Assembly: GCA_020633295.1 (NCBI GenBank)
Contig: JACKDW010000021.1
Location: 62,001 to 126,000 of the forward strand
Direction of reading: 5' to 3'
Length of the DNA stretch: 64,000 bases
Source: Myxococcales bacterium
GTDB taxonomy: Bacteria > Myxococcota_A > Polyangia > Nannocystales > Nannocystaceae
Position numbers and translations under genes: made by a program. The stretch's first letter is position 1; each line of letters begins with the position of its first letter. The notes under the pieces are model-generated. The model was given only the letters and a program-made list of their open reading frames with translations, was not told the origin of the DNA and searched no databases. Below, piece by piece: positions 29,806 through 40,551 of the stretch.

Positions 29806-29874
29806 TGCCCGCGGAGTCGTGCCCGCGGAGTCGTGCCCGCGGAGTCGTGCCCGCGGAGTCGTGCCCGCGGAGTC
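29791..29874 (+). repeat. Six 14-bp tandem repeats over a stop codon
   Basis: The unit gtgcccgcggagtc is repeated six times without gap (29791-29874). The first copy ends ta instead of tc and thereby supplies the TAG stop of the gene at 28975. The array fills the space before the convergent CAP gene. 14 bp is not a multiple of three. Confidence 0.95.
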
Positions 29875-29878
29875 GCGG

Positions 29879-31540
29879 CTAGCGGTAGACGAGCAGGATC
29901 ACGAGGACGATCGAGCCCTCCTGCTCGCCCCCGAGCTTCGCTACGCCGACGCCGACCACGTCGGCGTCGATCGCCTGCGTCCAGACTTCGTACTCCCGCA
30001 GCTGCTTGTACGTGGCCGCGACGACCTCGCTTTGACCGATGCGCTTGTACTCGACGGCCTCGAGCTGCTGCTTGAACTTCGCGCGCGCGGCGTCGATGGC
30101 CCCTGCGGCGTGGCCGTCGGCGAGCCCCTGGGCGAGCGCGCTGATCTGCTTGTCCCACTTGACCGCCGGCAGCCCGCGCGCTTTGCGATCGGCGTTGACG
30201 TCGGCCTGCAGGGCCGCGACTGGCTTGTCGGGCAGGTCGGCGCCCGGCGCCGTGAAGTAATTCTGGGTCAGGATGATCGGGCGCGGCGCGCCCTCGACGT
30301 TGGACTCCGGCGGACCGACCACCGCGCCCACGCCGACGTGGGTGACGTCGGCCGCGAGGATGTTGACGCGGTGCCCGGGGCTGTTCATCAGGCTGTCGTG
30401 GATCCCCCGCGGCCCGTAGCCGCGCGCGATGTTCTCGCGCGCGATCGCGGCCGGGACGCCCGCGCGTTCGAAGCGCGCGGCGACATCACCCGTGGTCGGC
30501 GAGCGGTGCCCGATATAGTTGTTCTCCAGCATGTCGACGCTGTGCCCGCGCGCGACCGCGGCCGCCTCGTCGCTCCACTCGAGCGCCTCGAGCCCCCGCT
30601 GCGCGCGCGCGCGGTTGAGCAGCTCGAAGTTCGCGCGCTCGATCGCGCGGATGTCCGCGCCGTCCTCGACGTGCTCGATCACCACGTGGACGTCGCTCGC
30701 CGGCGTGCCGCCGCAGACGATCGGGAAGTTGGCGACGACCTCGGGGCCGTGTGAGCCCTCGGCGAAGATCTCGACCTTGTAGGCGCCCTTGCCCTGGTCG
30801 CAGGCGAACTCCCCGGCGAAGCCGCCCGACCCCGCGAGCGGCGTCGAGCGCCACTGACCTGAAGGATCGATGATGTCGAGCCGCGGGCTCGTGCGCCCGC
30901 CGAGCAGCGCGCCGGAGACCCGCGCGCGACCGCCCACCGGCAGCGCGCTCGGCACGGGCTCCAGCGTCACCGCGGGCTCGAGCGCGGCGACGAGGATCCG
31001 CGTCGAGCCGTCCTCGAGTCGCACCGCGCCCGCGCCCACGCGCCAGCTCCCGCCGGTGACGTGGCCCTGCACCTGCGCGATCAGCTCGGCGATCGCCCGC
31101 TGACACGTGCGCTCGCCCGGCGCGTTGATGCAGTCCCCGCCGCTCGCCGGGATCTCGACGATCGAGACGTAGGGCGGCGGATCAACGATCCCGTTCCAGG
31201 CGAGCAGGCCGTCGACGAGCGAGGTCGGGATGTTGAAGCGGCTCGGCGCGGTGCGGGCGAGTTCATGCGCGAGCCGGCTGAGCGCCAGCTTGGCGACGGC
31301 GCCGGTGCTCGCGACCGCCGCGTCGAGCGTGGCCTGCTCGACCGGGTTCAGCGTGTGCCCGGGCAGCTCGTCGGCGCCGAAGCGCTCGGCCGGCGCCCCC
31401 TCGAGCCGGACGTCGTACTCCTCGAGGCGGACCCCCGGCACGCGGATCGGCGCGGTCTCTCCGCGAGGGCGCGACGTCACGCAGGCGAGCTCGACCGAGG
31501 CGAGCGCGAGCGCGAGCGCGAGCGCGCGGCCCCGGGTCAC
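29879..31540 (-). CDS. CAP/SCP-domain lipoprotein
   Basis: A 553-residue exported protein. The GTG start at 31540 overlaps the upstream stop (GTGA) and opens a signal peptide with a lipobox (VELAC). A large N-terminal region of beta-rich segments (~residues 20-290) precedes a CAP (Cys-rich secretory/PR-1-like) domain: ELLNRARAQRGLEALEWSD, HSVDMLENNYIGHRSP, ARENIARGYG, LMNSPGHRVNILAADVTHVGVG. A third region of ~120 residues follows with helices and a hydrophobic end. CAP proteins are secreted lipid- or sterol-binding or protease-like modules. It is the last gene of a three-gene run. Confidence 0.82.
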   Translation of the reverse strand: MTRGRALALALALASVELACVTSRPRGETAPIRVPGVRLEEYDVRLEGAPAERFGADELPGHTLNPVEQATLDAAVASTGAVAKLALSRLAHELARTAPSRFNIPTSLVDGLLAWNGIVDPPPYVSIVEIPASGGDCINAPGERTCQRAIAELIAQVQGHVTGGSWRVGAGAVRLEDGSTRILVAALEPAVTLEPVPSALPVGGRARVSGALLGGRTSPRLDIIDPSGQWRSTPLAGSGGFAGEFACDQGKGAYKVEIFAEGSHGPEVVANFPIVCGGTPASDVHVVIEHVEDGADIRAIERANFELLNRARAQRGLEALEWSDEAAAVARGHSVDMLENNYIGHRSPTTGDVAARFERAGVPAAIARENIARGYGPRGIHDSLMNSPGHRVNILAADVTHVGVGAVVGPPESNVEGAPRPIILTQNYFTAPGADLPDKPVAALQADVNADRKARGLPAVKWDKQISALAQGLADGHAAGAIDAARAKFKQQLEAVEYKRIGQSEVVAATYKQLREYEVWTQAIDADVVGVGVAKLGGEQEGSIVLVILLVYR

Positions 31541-32829
31541 GAGGCCTCCGCGACAGGCGCGCCGAGCTCGAGCTCGGCGGCGTTGGCCCAGGCGTGGAAG
31601 TCGGGCCGCCGCGTCGGGCTCAGCGCGAGCCCGATCGAGCGCTTGCGGGCGAGCTTCTCGAGCCGGAAGACGTTCACGCGCAGCCGCTGCCCCTGCCGGG
31701 GCGGGCACTGAATCGCCGTCTCGGCGCACAGCTCGGCCCACGGGATCGCTACCTCGACCGACCAGCCGACGTCGCGATCGCGCGCGTTGTTGACCGTGCC
31801 CTGCGCGTCGACGGCGACCGACCAGCTCGAGTCCCAGGCCTCGTCGCCCTTGCGGTAGCGCGGGAACCGGGCGTCGAAGGTCACGCCGCGCGCCGACACC
31901 TGGTACTCGAGATAGCGGCTCCCGCTGTTGTCGGCGCTGACGAACACCTCGAAGGCCTCCTGCTTGTAGAGCGGGTCATCCTGCTCGGCGTAGTCGCTGA
32001 ACAGATCGACGTCGGGGAGCTCGCCCGCGACGTACAGGTGCTGCGCGTCCCAGGCGAACCACACGCGCGTCAGCCCGGGCAGCTCGTCGCCGGTGTGCGG
32101 TCCGGGGACCGGCTCGCCGAACAGGCTGTCGCCGAGCGCGTCGCCGGGCCGCTGCCAGACCTCGTCGTCGAGGCGACCGTCGAGCGCCACGCGAGCGCGG
32201 GCGCGCGCCGCCTGGACCTGGGTCGGACGGGTCGCGACCGGCACCACGCCAAGCACCGCCGAGCCGTCGTCGAGCCTGGGGCCGCGCAGCGCGGGCCGCA
32301 GCGGCGAGGACGGGCCGCCGGTGTGCACCTCGAGGGTGACCACGGCCGTGCGCGGGTGCCACGGCTCAGGCACAGGCAGCGCCGCGGTGAACGCCCCGTC
32401 CTGCCCTGGCTCGAGCGTGACGCGGACGTCGCGTTCGTCGGGCGCGAGCGGCCTCGGCGCGACGCCGCCCGGGAACACGACCTGCCGGGCCGCGCTGTGG
32501 GGTGTTCGTAAGGCCAGCTGCATGAAGCCCGCGCGCGCGTTCGCCCCGTGGATCACGCCGGTCACCTGGACCACCTCGCCGGGGACGACCTCCGCGGGCG
32601 CGAGCGCAACCGTGTCGATCCGGAGTCCACCGGCGAGCTCCATACTACTCGACATCTCGAGGCTGTCCTCTGCGCCAGTCGCGTCCGCGCGCGCGCGCGC
32701 GACCGCCTCGACCGGCGGCTCCGCGCGCTCGTCGGCGCCGCGCGGATCGACGCCGCACGCGAGCGGCAGCAGCGCGGCGAGCCCTGCGGCCACGCGTCGA
32801 GCGTCCTCGCGCGCTGTCGTCGCCGTCAT
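31537..32829 (-). CDS. Lipoprotein with CBM9/DOMON-like domain
   Basis: A 430-residue lipoprotein (LLPLAC lipobox). The first half contains two beta-sandwich-like stretches (LAPAEVVPGEVVQVTGVIHG; AAVVTLEVHTGG). The second half, from ARVALDGRLDDEVWQ, matches the carbohydrate-binding family 9/DOMON-like fold seen in many bacterial secreted proteins: RVWFAWDAQHLYVAGELPD, DDPLYKQEAFEVFVSADN, YLEYQVSARG, WSVEVAIPWAEL, LRVNVFRLE. The probable role is binding of sugars or haem-like ligands at the cell surface. It is coupled to the CAP gene by a GTGA overlap and follows the TPR/TM gene by 14 nt. Confidence 0.8.
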   Translation of the reverse strand: MTATTAREDARRVAAGLAALLPLACGVDPRGADERAEPPVEAVARARADATGAEDSLEMSSSMELAGGLRIDTVALAPAEVVPGEVVQVTGVIHGANARAGFMQLALRTPHSAARQVVFPGGVAPRPLAPDERDVRVTLEPGQDGAFTAALPVPEPWHPRTAVVTLEVHTGGPSSPLRPALRGPRLDDGSAVLGVVPVATRPTQVQAARARARVALDGRLDDEVWQRPGDALGDSLFGEPVPGPHTGDELPGLTRVWFAWDAQHLYVAGELPDVDLFSDYAEQDDPLYKQEAFEVFVSADNSGSRYLEYQVSARGVTFDARFPRYRKGDEAWDSSWSVAVDAQGTVNNARDRDVGWSVEVAIPWAELCAETAIQCPPRQGQRLRVNVFRLEKLARKRSIGLALSPTRRPDFHAWANAAELELGAPVAEAS

Positions 32830-32843
32830 CGTCGCACCGCGCG

Positions 32844-33584
32844 TCAGAACCGGAACCCCAGCCCAGGGGGAGCCGAGGGGAGCGGACCGCGAGCGGACGC
32901 GTTGGCCGTGTCGAGATCATCGGGTTGCTCGTCGAGCGCGGCCTTGACCGCGATCCCCGTGATCGCGGCGGCGGACGCCGCGAACGCGACGATCGTCACC
33001 CAGAAGTACCACTTCTTGTGGATCTGGACGTCGGCGAGACGCTCTGGCTCAGGCTTCGGCGCGGGCCTGGGCGGCGGCGGGTTGGCGGCCGCGACGCGAT
33101 CCGCCCGATCCTGATCGAGCCGCTCGCGGTGGCTCGAGGGGGGCTCGCTCGCGACCGCGCCGCGCGACTCCTCCTCGAGCGCCTCCACCCGATGCTCGGC
33201 CGCGCGACGCGAAGCGCCCGCGTCCTCGGGCAGCGCCTCGAGATGCCCGCGCCAGGCCGCGAGCGCGCACGCGTAGTCCCGCAGCTGCTCGCAGGTCTCG
33301 GCCTCGCGCCGCCAGTTCTCTGGCGTCGGCGCGGCCTCCCGGGCCGCCGTCGCCTGCTCGCGCGCGGTCGTGAGGTCGCCCTGCTCGAGCGCCCCGCCGG
33401 TCGCGCGCGCGGCCGCGGGCGCCGGGCCCTCGACGGCGCCGGCCCACGCGGTGCGCAGCGGCGTGACCGCGAGCGCGAGCGCGAGCGTCAGCGAACACGC
33501 GGCGCGCAGCGCCTCCAGCGACGCGCGTCGACGTCGCGTTCGCGGCCGGCTCGATTGTGCTGGGGCGCGGTGGCGTGCGTGCAT
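32844..33584 (-). CDS. TPR-type exported/membrane protein
   Basis: A 246-residue protein: Arg-rich N-region, signal-like helix (ACSLTLALALAVTPLRTAWA), a helical TPR-like region (LEQGDLTTAREQATAAREAAPTP..EQLRDYACALAAWRGHLEAL), a Pro-rich spacer, a transmembrane helix (WYFWVTIVAFAASAAAITGIAV) and a short tail ending GLGFRF. This layout (periplasmic repeats plus a C-terminal TM) is common in myxobacterial envelope proteins of unknown role; the gene at 52835 has a related plan. It is the first gene of the run with the CBM9-like and CAP genes. Confidence 0.65.
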   Translation of the reverse strand: MHARHRAPAQSSRPRTRRRRASLEALRAACSLTLALALAVTPLRTAWAGAVEGPAPAAARATGGALEQGDLTTAREQATAAREAAPTPENWRREAETCEQLRDYACALAAWRGHLEALPEDAGASRRAAEHRVEALEEESRGAVASEPPSSHRERLDQDRADRVAAANPPPPRPAPKPEPERLADVQIHKKWYFWVTIVAFAASAAAITGIAVKAALDEQPDDLDTANASARGPLPSAPPGLGFRF

Positions 33585-33653
33585 GGAACCCGGCGCAGCA
33601 TATCAGATGCTCGCCCGCGCGGGCCTCCTGCGTCCGCGCTCCGCCGGGCCTGC

Positions 33654-35570
<1,917 letters not shown>

Positions 35571-35746
35571 GATGCCGCACGCCTCCGCGGGACTGCATGA
35601 TCCGACGGTATCGGCTCCCATGACCGACCGCAACGTCTCCGAGTGCTAACGAGCGGGGTCTCGTGACCGCGAGCTCGCGGCGCCCGGGAATCGCGCAGCT
35701 CCGGGTGGTGCCCGCGCGCGCGCGCCTGTGTTATTCGCCTCGACCC

Positions 35747-36523
35747 ATGGCCAGCTCCACGAAAAAAATCGACCAGCTCGCCGAGCTCCTCGAGAAGACC
35801 GGCGGCGACGCGCAACGACTCGACGTCGTCAAGCGGACGCAGAAGTTCAAGCGCTCGTGGATCGAGCTCGCCGAGGCGCTCGCCAAGGTGCAGCGCGAGC
35901 GCGCCTACACGCGCTGGGGCTTCAAGGACTTCTTCGAGTACTGCAGCGCCGAGCTGACCATCAAGAAAGCGACGGCCGAGAAGCTCGTGCTCAGCTACAC
36001 GACGATCCGTCGGCACGCGCCCGAGGTGCTCAAGTGGGACGGCGTCGCGCGGACGATCCCGAGCTACGAGGCCGTCGACTACTACTCGCGCGCGGTCGGC
36101 CCGTTCATCGATGAGGGCGGCGACGGCGACGCCGGCGACGACGCGCCCCCGCGCCCCCGCAGCCGCATCCAGGTCGAGCCGACCCCGGAGCTCATGGCCG
36201 AGATGAAGCAGGCCGTGTTCGACGAGGGCAAGCCCGTCGGCGAGCTGCGCAAGCGCTTCGACCCCGTCATCTATCCCAAGCCCAAGGCGGCCGAGAAGCT
36301 CGAGGTCGTCCGGAAGGCCAACGCCACCGCCAAGAAGCTCGCGGAGCTGCTCCCCGACATCGACGGCCTCGACCCCAAGCGCGTGCGCCAGCTCGACGAG
36401 CAGCTCGGCGCGCTGCGGGAGCAGCTCGACGCGATCGCCGAGCCGCTCAAGGAGAAGGTCGCGCGCGCCCAAAAACGCGCCACCCGCAAGGCGCCGAAGC
36501 TGCGCGCGGTGGCCCCGGTCTGA
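35747..36523 (+). CDS. Hypothetical helical, possibly DNA-binding protein
   Basis: A 258-residue soluble, Lys/Arg- and Glu-rich protein. The N-terminal 110 residues (FKRSWIELAEALAKVQRERAY, WGFKDFFEYCSAELTIKKATAEKLV) contain a segment that could be a helix-turn-helix, as in ParB/KorB-type middle domains, though I cannot confirm it. An acidic linker (~residues 122-132) leads to a helical, probably coiled-coil region (LRKRFDPVIYPKPKAAEKL, LDEQLGALREQLDAIAEPL) and a basic tail (AQKRATRKAPK). The ATG is preceded by ttattcgcctcgaccc, without a clear ribosome-binding site. Confidence 0.65.
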   Translation: MASSTKKIDQLAELLEKTGGDAQRLDVVKRTQKFKRSWIELAEALAKVQRERAYTRWGFKDFFEYCSAELTIKKATAEKLVLSYTTIRRHAPEVLKWDGVARTIPSYEAVDYYSRAVGPFIDEGGDGDAGDDAPPRPRSRIQVEPTPELMAEMKQAVFDEGKPVGELRKRFDPVIYPKPKAAEKLEVVRKANATAKKLAELLPDIDGLDPKRVRQLDEQLGALREQLDAIAEPLKEKVARAQKRATRKAPKLRAVAPV

Positions 36524-36691
36524 CGCGTCGGCGCCCCGCAGCGGGCGCCGAAAACGCGCGAAATTTCAACGCGCGCGCGATGAGCGGCACAATAACCCGG
36601 CCATGCACCGCACCTGGACTCCGACCCGCGACGGGCGCCGGCGCCCCCTGCTCATACGGACAGGTGAAACCAGAGGCCGCGGACTGAGCGG

Positions 36692-38467
36692 GTGCCCGTG
36701 AGCGGCCGCGACGAGGCGTCGCTCGAGCTGGTCCCGCCCCGGCTCGAGGACGGCGCGGAACGCGAGGATGACGCGCCGCTCTTGTGGCACAATTACCTCG
36801 CTGATTCAGCCGTGAGTGACTCCGAACAGGACGCAGGCCCCGACGCGACCGGCTCCCCCGACACCCGACCGCGTACCCGCAAGCCGAGCGGCTCGAGCCA
36901 CAGCCGGCTCGCCAGCGCCGTGATCACCCAGAGCCTCGGAGGCGCGATCGTCGCGGTCAGCCAAGTCGCCAAGGACCCCGAGCAGGCTGCGGTCGGCGTC
37001 CGCGAGTACCTCGCGCCCCAGATCCCCGTCTACAACGTCAGCAAGCGCCGCGCGATCTGGTTGACCACCAGCTACACGATCCAGCGCTGGCTGATCGTCG
37101 ACAAGGGCACGACGCTCGCCTCGGTCCTGTCCCTGCAGACGCTGTTCTCGGTGGTGCCGCTCATCGGCATGCTGCTGACCGGCGTCGGCCTGCTCGGCGA
37201 GGACCGCGGCAACCAGCTGGTCCTGCAGATCGCCACCCTGCTGTTCCCGACCGCCGAGCGCGCTGAGGAGATGTCGGGCCTGGTGACCATGGTCGCCAGC
37301 AACATCACGCTCGAGCGCCTGGGGCTCTCGGGCTTCATCGCCGCGCTCGTCGTGGCCACGCTGCTGTTCACCACCCTCGAGCAGACCGCCAACCAGATCT
37401 GGGGCGTCACTCGCAAGCGCAGCCCGGTGGCCAAGTTCACCATGTTCTACACGCTGCTGACGCTGGCGCCGCTGATCCTGTTCTACAGCCTCGCGCAGCC
37501 GGTGGTCTCGCGCGTCGCCGAGCAGAGCTTCATCCCGACGCCCTACCTGACCTCGGGGCTCGGCTTCGTGCTGCTCAACAAGTTCATGCCGGCCACCTCC
37601 GTGCGCTGGGGCCCGGCGCTCGTCGGCGGGCTGTTCTCGTCGGTCATCTTCGAAGCGGGCAAGCAGGCCTTCGCCTACTACCTCAGCGCCATCGCCACCT
37701 ACGAGAGCGTCTACGGCTCGCTCTCGATCCTGCCGGTCTTCATCTTCTGGACCTACCTGATCTGGCTGCTCGTGCTGCTCGGCATGGAGCTCTCGTTCGT
37801 CATCCAGCACCTCGACATCGTCAAGAGCGAGGGCTACGTCAACCCGTCGATGCGCAAGGATCTGCGCGGCCGCGTCGTCAGCGACGCGCGCATCGCCGCG
37901 CACCTGGTGCTCGCGATCTGCGACAACTACGAGCGTCGCCACGCCGGCCTGTCGGTCCCGGAGCTCGAGGAGCGCTTCAAGCTCGGGCTCTCGCGGGTCG
38001 TCAGCATCACCGACCGCCTGACCGAGGCCGGCCTGCTGCTCGAGACCTCCGCCGAGTACACCAGCTTCGTGCCGGCGCGCCCGACCGACCAGATCACGGC
38101 GCGCGAGGTCATCGACCTGTTCGAGCACGGTGACCTCCCAAGCGCCCGGCGTGACGACCCGCTGCGCGACCTGTTCGCGGAGATCGACGTGCAGAAGGCC
38201 GACGTGATCGGCGAGCTGACCTTTCGCGAGCTGATCGAGCGCGTGCGCGCCGAGAGCAGCATGATGCCGAAGCCCTTCGGGCTGGTGGACGACGACGGCG
38301 TCTACAGCGGCGAGCTGCACCGCGCTGAGCCGCCCCCGCCGCGGACCTCGGTCGCGACCGTGGCGGGCGCCCTCAACCGCGCGCCGGAGTCCTCGGTCGA
38401 GGACGCGAGCGCGAAGCCGAGCGCTGGCTTCCGCGGGCCGCGGCACGAGACCTTCATCGGTCGCTGA
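36692..38467 (+). CDS. YihY/BrkB-family inner-membrane protein
   Basis: A 591-residue protein with six transmembrane helices (~residues 140-375) of the YihY/BrkB (formerly 'RNase BN-like') family: LASVLSLQTLFSVVPLIGML, VVATLLFTTLEQTANQIW, MFYTLLTLAPLILFYSL, VRWGPALVGGLFSSVIFE, YGSLSILPVFIFWTYLIWLLVLLGMELSF. A long Asp/Pro/Ser-rich N-terminal tail precedes it. The cytosolic C-terminus includes a winged-helix-like segment (LSVPELEERFKLGLSRVVSITDRLTEAGLL). The physiological role of this family is unresolved. Start is GTG; 36692, 36698 and 36812 are all possible. Confidence 0.88.
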   Translation: MPVSGRDEASLELVPPRLEDGAEREDDAPLLWHNYLADSAVSDSEQDAGPDATGSPDTRPRTRKPSGSSHSRLASAVITQSLGGAIVAVSQVAKDPEQAAVGVREYLAPQIPVYNVSKRRAIWLTTSYTIQRWLIVDKGTTLASVLSLQTLFSVVPLIGMLLTGVGLLGEDRGNQLVLQIATLLFPTAERAEEMSGLVTMVASNITLERLGLSGFIAALVVATLLFTTLEQTANQIWGVTRKRSPVAKFTMFYTLLTLAPLILFYSLAQPVVSRVAEQSFIPTPYLTSGLGFVLLNKFMPATSVRWGPALVGGLFSSVIFEAGKQAFAYYLSAIATYESVYGSLSILPVFIFWTYLIWLLVLLGMELSFVIQHLDIVKSEGYVNPSMRKDLRGRVVSDARIAAHLVLAICDNYERRHAGLSVPELEERFKLGLSRVVSITDRLTEAGLLLETSAEYTSFVPARPTDQITAREVIDLFEHGDLPSARRDDPLRDLFAEIDVQKADVIGELTFRELIERVRAESSMMPKPFGLVDDDGVYSGELHRAEPPPPRTSVATVAGALNRAPESSVEDASAKPSAGFRGPRHETFIGR

Positions 38468-38533
38468 TCGCCGCGCCCTGAGACGCGCGCTACTCGTCGA
38501 CGCCGCGTTCTCCCGGAGCGCGACGCGGCGCCG

Positions 38534-38563
38534 TTGACGACGGCGCGCGCGGCTCCGTATCGT
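38534..38563 (+). promoter_or_regulatory. Promoter of the VWA lipoprotein, leaderless type
   Basis: TTGACG (38534-38539), 18-bp spacer, TATCGT (38558-38563), ending 6 nt before the ATG at 38570. Confidence 0.6.
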
Positions 38564-38569
38564 CCTGGC

Positions 38570-39784
38570 ATGGCTGTGTGCATGCACATCTTTGATCGCG
38601 CGCTCCTCGGCCTCGGCGCCGCCGCGCTCGTCCTCGCGGCGACCGCGTGCGGCGACGACAACAGCGGCGGATCGGAGAGCAGCGTGAGCCCGACCTCCGT
38701 CTCGCTCACCAACAACCCTTCGGGGGTCAGCGTCACCGTGAGCGGGAGCGAGAGCGAGAGCGACACCGCGAGCAGCACCGCGAACGGCGGCAGCGAGAGC
38801 GGCAGCGATTCGAACGACGCCGCGTCGAACGCGAGCAACAGCAACACCAGCGACGACACCTCCAACCCGTTCACGACCGGCGACTCGTCCTCGCCGACCT
38901 CCGGCTTCGAGCCTGACTGCGACGGCGTCGACAACGGCTGCGGCAAGGTCGACTTCCTGTTCGTCATCGACAACTCGGGGTCGATGGGCGACAACCAGGA
39001 CAACCTGATCGCCAGCTTCCCGGGCTTCATCACGACCCTGGCGACGACGCTGCCCAACGACGACTACCACATCATGGTCGTCGACACGGACGCGGGTCAG
39101 CAGCTCGGCTCCAACCAGTGCAAGATGCAGTGCGAGGCCAACCCGGATCTCGAGTTCTGCAACGTGTTCATCCCGCCCTACTCGGCGCCGTGCAACCCGC
39201 CGCTGACCGAGTGCGATGAGTGGCTCGGCGCCGGGGTCAACTTCCCCACCGGCGGCGGCGCGAGCAACTACTTCTGCGACTTCTTCGGCGGCAACCGCTA
39301 CATCATCTCCGAGGAGCCGAGCCTGGCCACGAAGTTCCAGTGCGCGGCCAAGGTCGGCGACGACGGCGACGGCAGCGAGCGCCCGGCGGAGGCGATGGTC
39401 TCGGCGCTGAGCTTCGACCTCAACAAGCCGGGCGCCTGCAACGAGGCGTTCTTGCGCGACGACGCGCTGCTCGTCATCACGATCATCACCGACGAGCCCG
39501 ACACCAACTCCAACGGCATCCCCGCCGGCTGGTACGCCAACATCGTCTCCGCCAAGAAGGGCGACGAGACCCGCGTCGTCGTGCTCGGGCTGCTCACCGA
39601 CCCGCTGCAGCCCAACCCGGTCTGCAGCCCCGAGCACGCGCCCGCGCCGCAGCTGCGCGAGTTCATCAACTCCTTCACCTACGGCTCGATCGCCAGCGTG
39701 TGCGCGGCCAACTACGGCCCGTTCTTCCAGCAGGCGGTCAGCGTCATCGACACCGCCTGCTGCGAGTTCACGCCGCCGGTCTAG
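38570..39784 (+). CDS. VWA-domain lipoprotein with intact MIDAS
   Basis: A 404-residue lipoprotein: signal peptide with ATAC lipobox (Cys27), a long Ser/Thr/Asn/Asp linker (~28-115), then a von Willebrand factor A domain beginning CGKVDFLFVIDNSGSM. The MIDAS motif DxSxS is intact (Asp134, Ser136, Ser138) and TDEPD supplies the later Asp. Many Cys (MQC, EFC, APC, CAAK, CCEF) suggest disulphides. It is probably a surface adhesion or metal-dependent binding protein. It is a paralogue of the gene at 23762-24913, with which it shares several blocks. Stand-alone gene with a leaderless-type promoter. Confidence 0.85.
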   Translation: MAVCMHIFDRALLGLGAAALVLAATACGDDNSGGSESSVSPTSVSLTNNPSGVSVTVSGSESESDTASSTANGGSESGSDSNDAASNASNSNTSDDTSNPFTTGDSSSPTSGFEPDCDGVDNGCGKVDFLFVIDNSGSMGDNQDNLIASFPGFITTLATTLPNDDYHIMVVDTDAGQQLGSNQCKMQCEANPDLEFCNVFIPPYSAPCNPPLTECDEWLGAGVNFPTGGGASNYFCDFFGGNRYIISEEPSLATKFQCAAKVGDDGDGSERPAEAMVSALSFDLNKPGACNEAFLRDDALLVITIITDEPDTNSNGIPAGWYANIVSAKKGDETRVVVLGLLTDPLQPNPVCSPEHAPAPQLREFINSFTYGSIASVCAANYGPFFQQAVSVIDTACCEFTPPV

Positions 39785-39795
39785 CCGGCCGTCCG

Positions 39796-40551
39796 CGAGC
39801 TGGTTTTTCGGCCAGATCACCCCGCGCGCGTGCGCGCGATCGCGACGGCCGTTCCTGCGCGGGTCGGCGGCGCAGTCTCGTACCGTAGGTCGCGCGGGTG
39901 GCCCCGCGTCCGCGGATACAATCGTCGTGGGCGTCGTCGGTAGGGCGACCCCAGGACTCGCCATGAACATCACCCCGCCGCTCGCGTTCGACTCGAGATC
40001 TCAGGGATCGCCGAGCAGCCGACGATCAACATGCGTCTGCGGATCTTGGACTTCGAGGATCCGGTGGTCGCCCGCGCCGCGAGCGACGCGTGCAAGGAGA
40101 ACCCGCCGGACGCCCCCGCGGACGTCGCCGACGCCGACAACGTCTGGCCACCGACCGCGAGATCGTCGTCGAGCTCGACAAGCTCTCGCCAGCGCCCTCC
40201 CGCGACGCACCGCATCGGCGCTGCGCCGTCCGGGCCGAGCCTCGTGGCCGCGACGCCGCGCCCGGACGCGACGACCTCGACGCGCGCCCGCGTGATCCAC
40301 CGCGCGCCAGAACGCGGGGCTCCCAGACACCCGCTGGCTGGTTCTGCGGCCAGCTCGTGAAGCGCTGGAGCGCGCGCTCGTGACGCGCCGTTCCTGCGCA
40401 CGACTTCGCGTTGGCCGCGCAATCTCGTGCTTCTCGCGCGCGGGCGTCCCCTTGTGCAGGCGTCGCGCGCCCGTTCCGTATTCGCCCGGCGGATGCAATA
40501 ATCGTGGGCCTCGTCGTCTCGGCGAAGCAGGACCTGTCATGAACATCACCT
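39796..40551 (+). repeat. Diverged direct repeat of a promoter/start region
   Basis: About 39796-39975 resembles about 40337-40551. Shared landmarks in order are gctggttt(t)c-cggccag, ccgttcctgcgc, gca(g/a)tctcgt, gat(a/g)caat, atcgtgggc and atgaacatcacc. The second copy serves the intact lipoprotein gene at 40539, the first the relic at 39963, so the unit that was duplicated included the promoter and start codon. Confidence 0.7.
39963..40191 (+). pseudogene. Deletion relic of a lipoprotein of the 40539 family
   Basis: Three islands match the neighbouring gene at 40539-42572. The start (ATGAACATCACC with the same caggac ribosome site) encodes MNIT. Next, LEISGIAEQPTINMRLRI corresponds to LEITGIADPPTIDMRLKI, and the following APADVADADNVW to APCDAAAYADPW. 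Last, TDREIVVELDKL in another frame matches the paralogue's C-terminus TDSEIVVEFSKL. About 230 bp remain of an expected ~2 kb, with at least two large internal deletions and frame loss. It is a non-functional remnant of a tandem duplicate. Confidence 0.8.
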
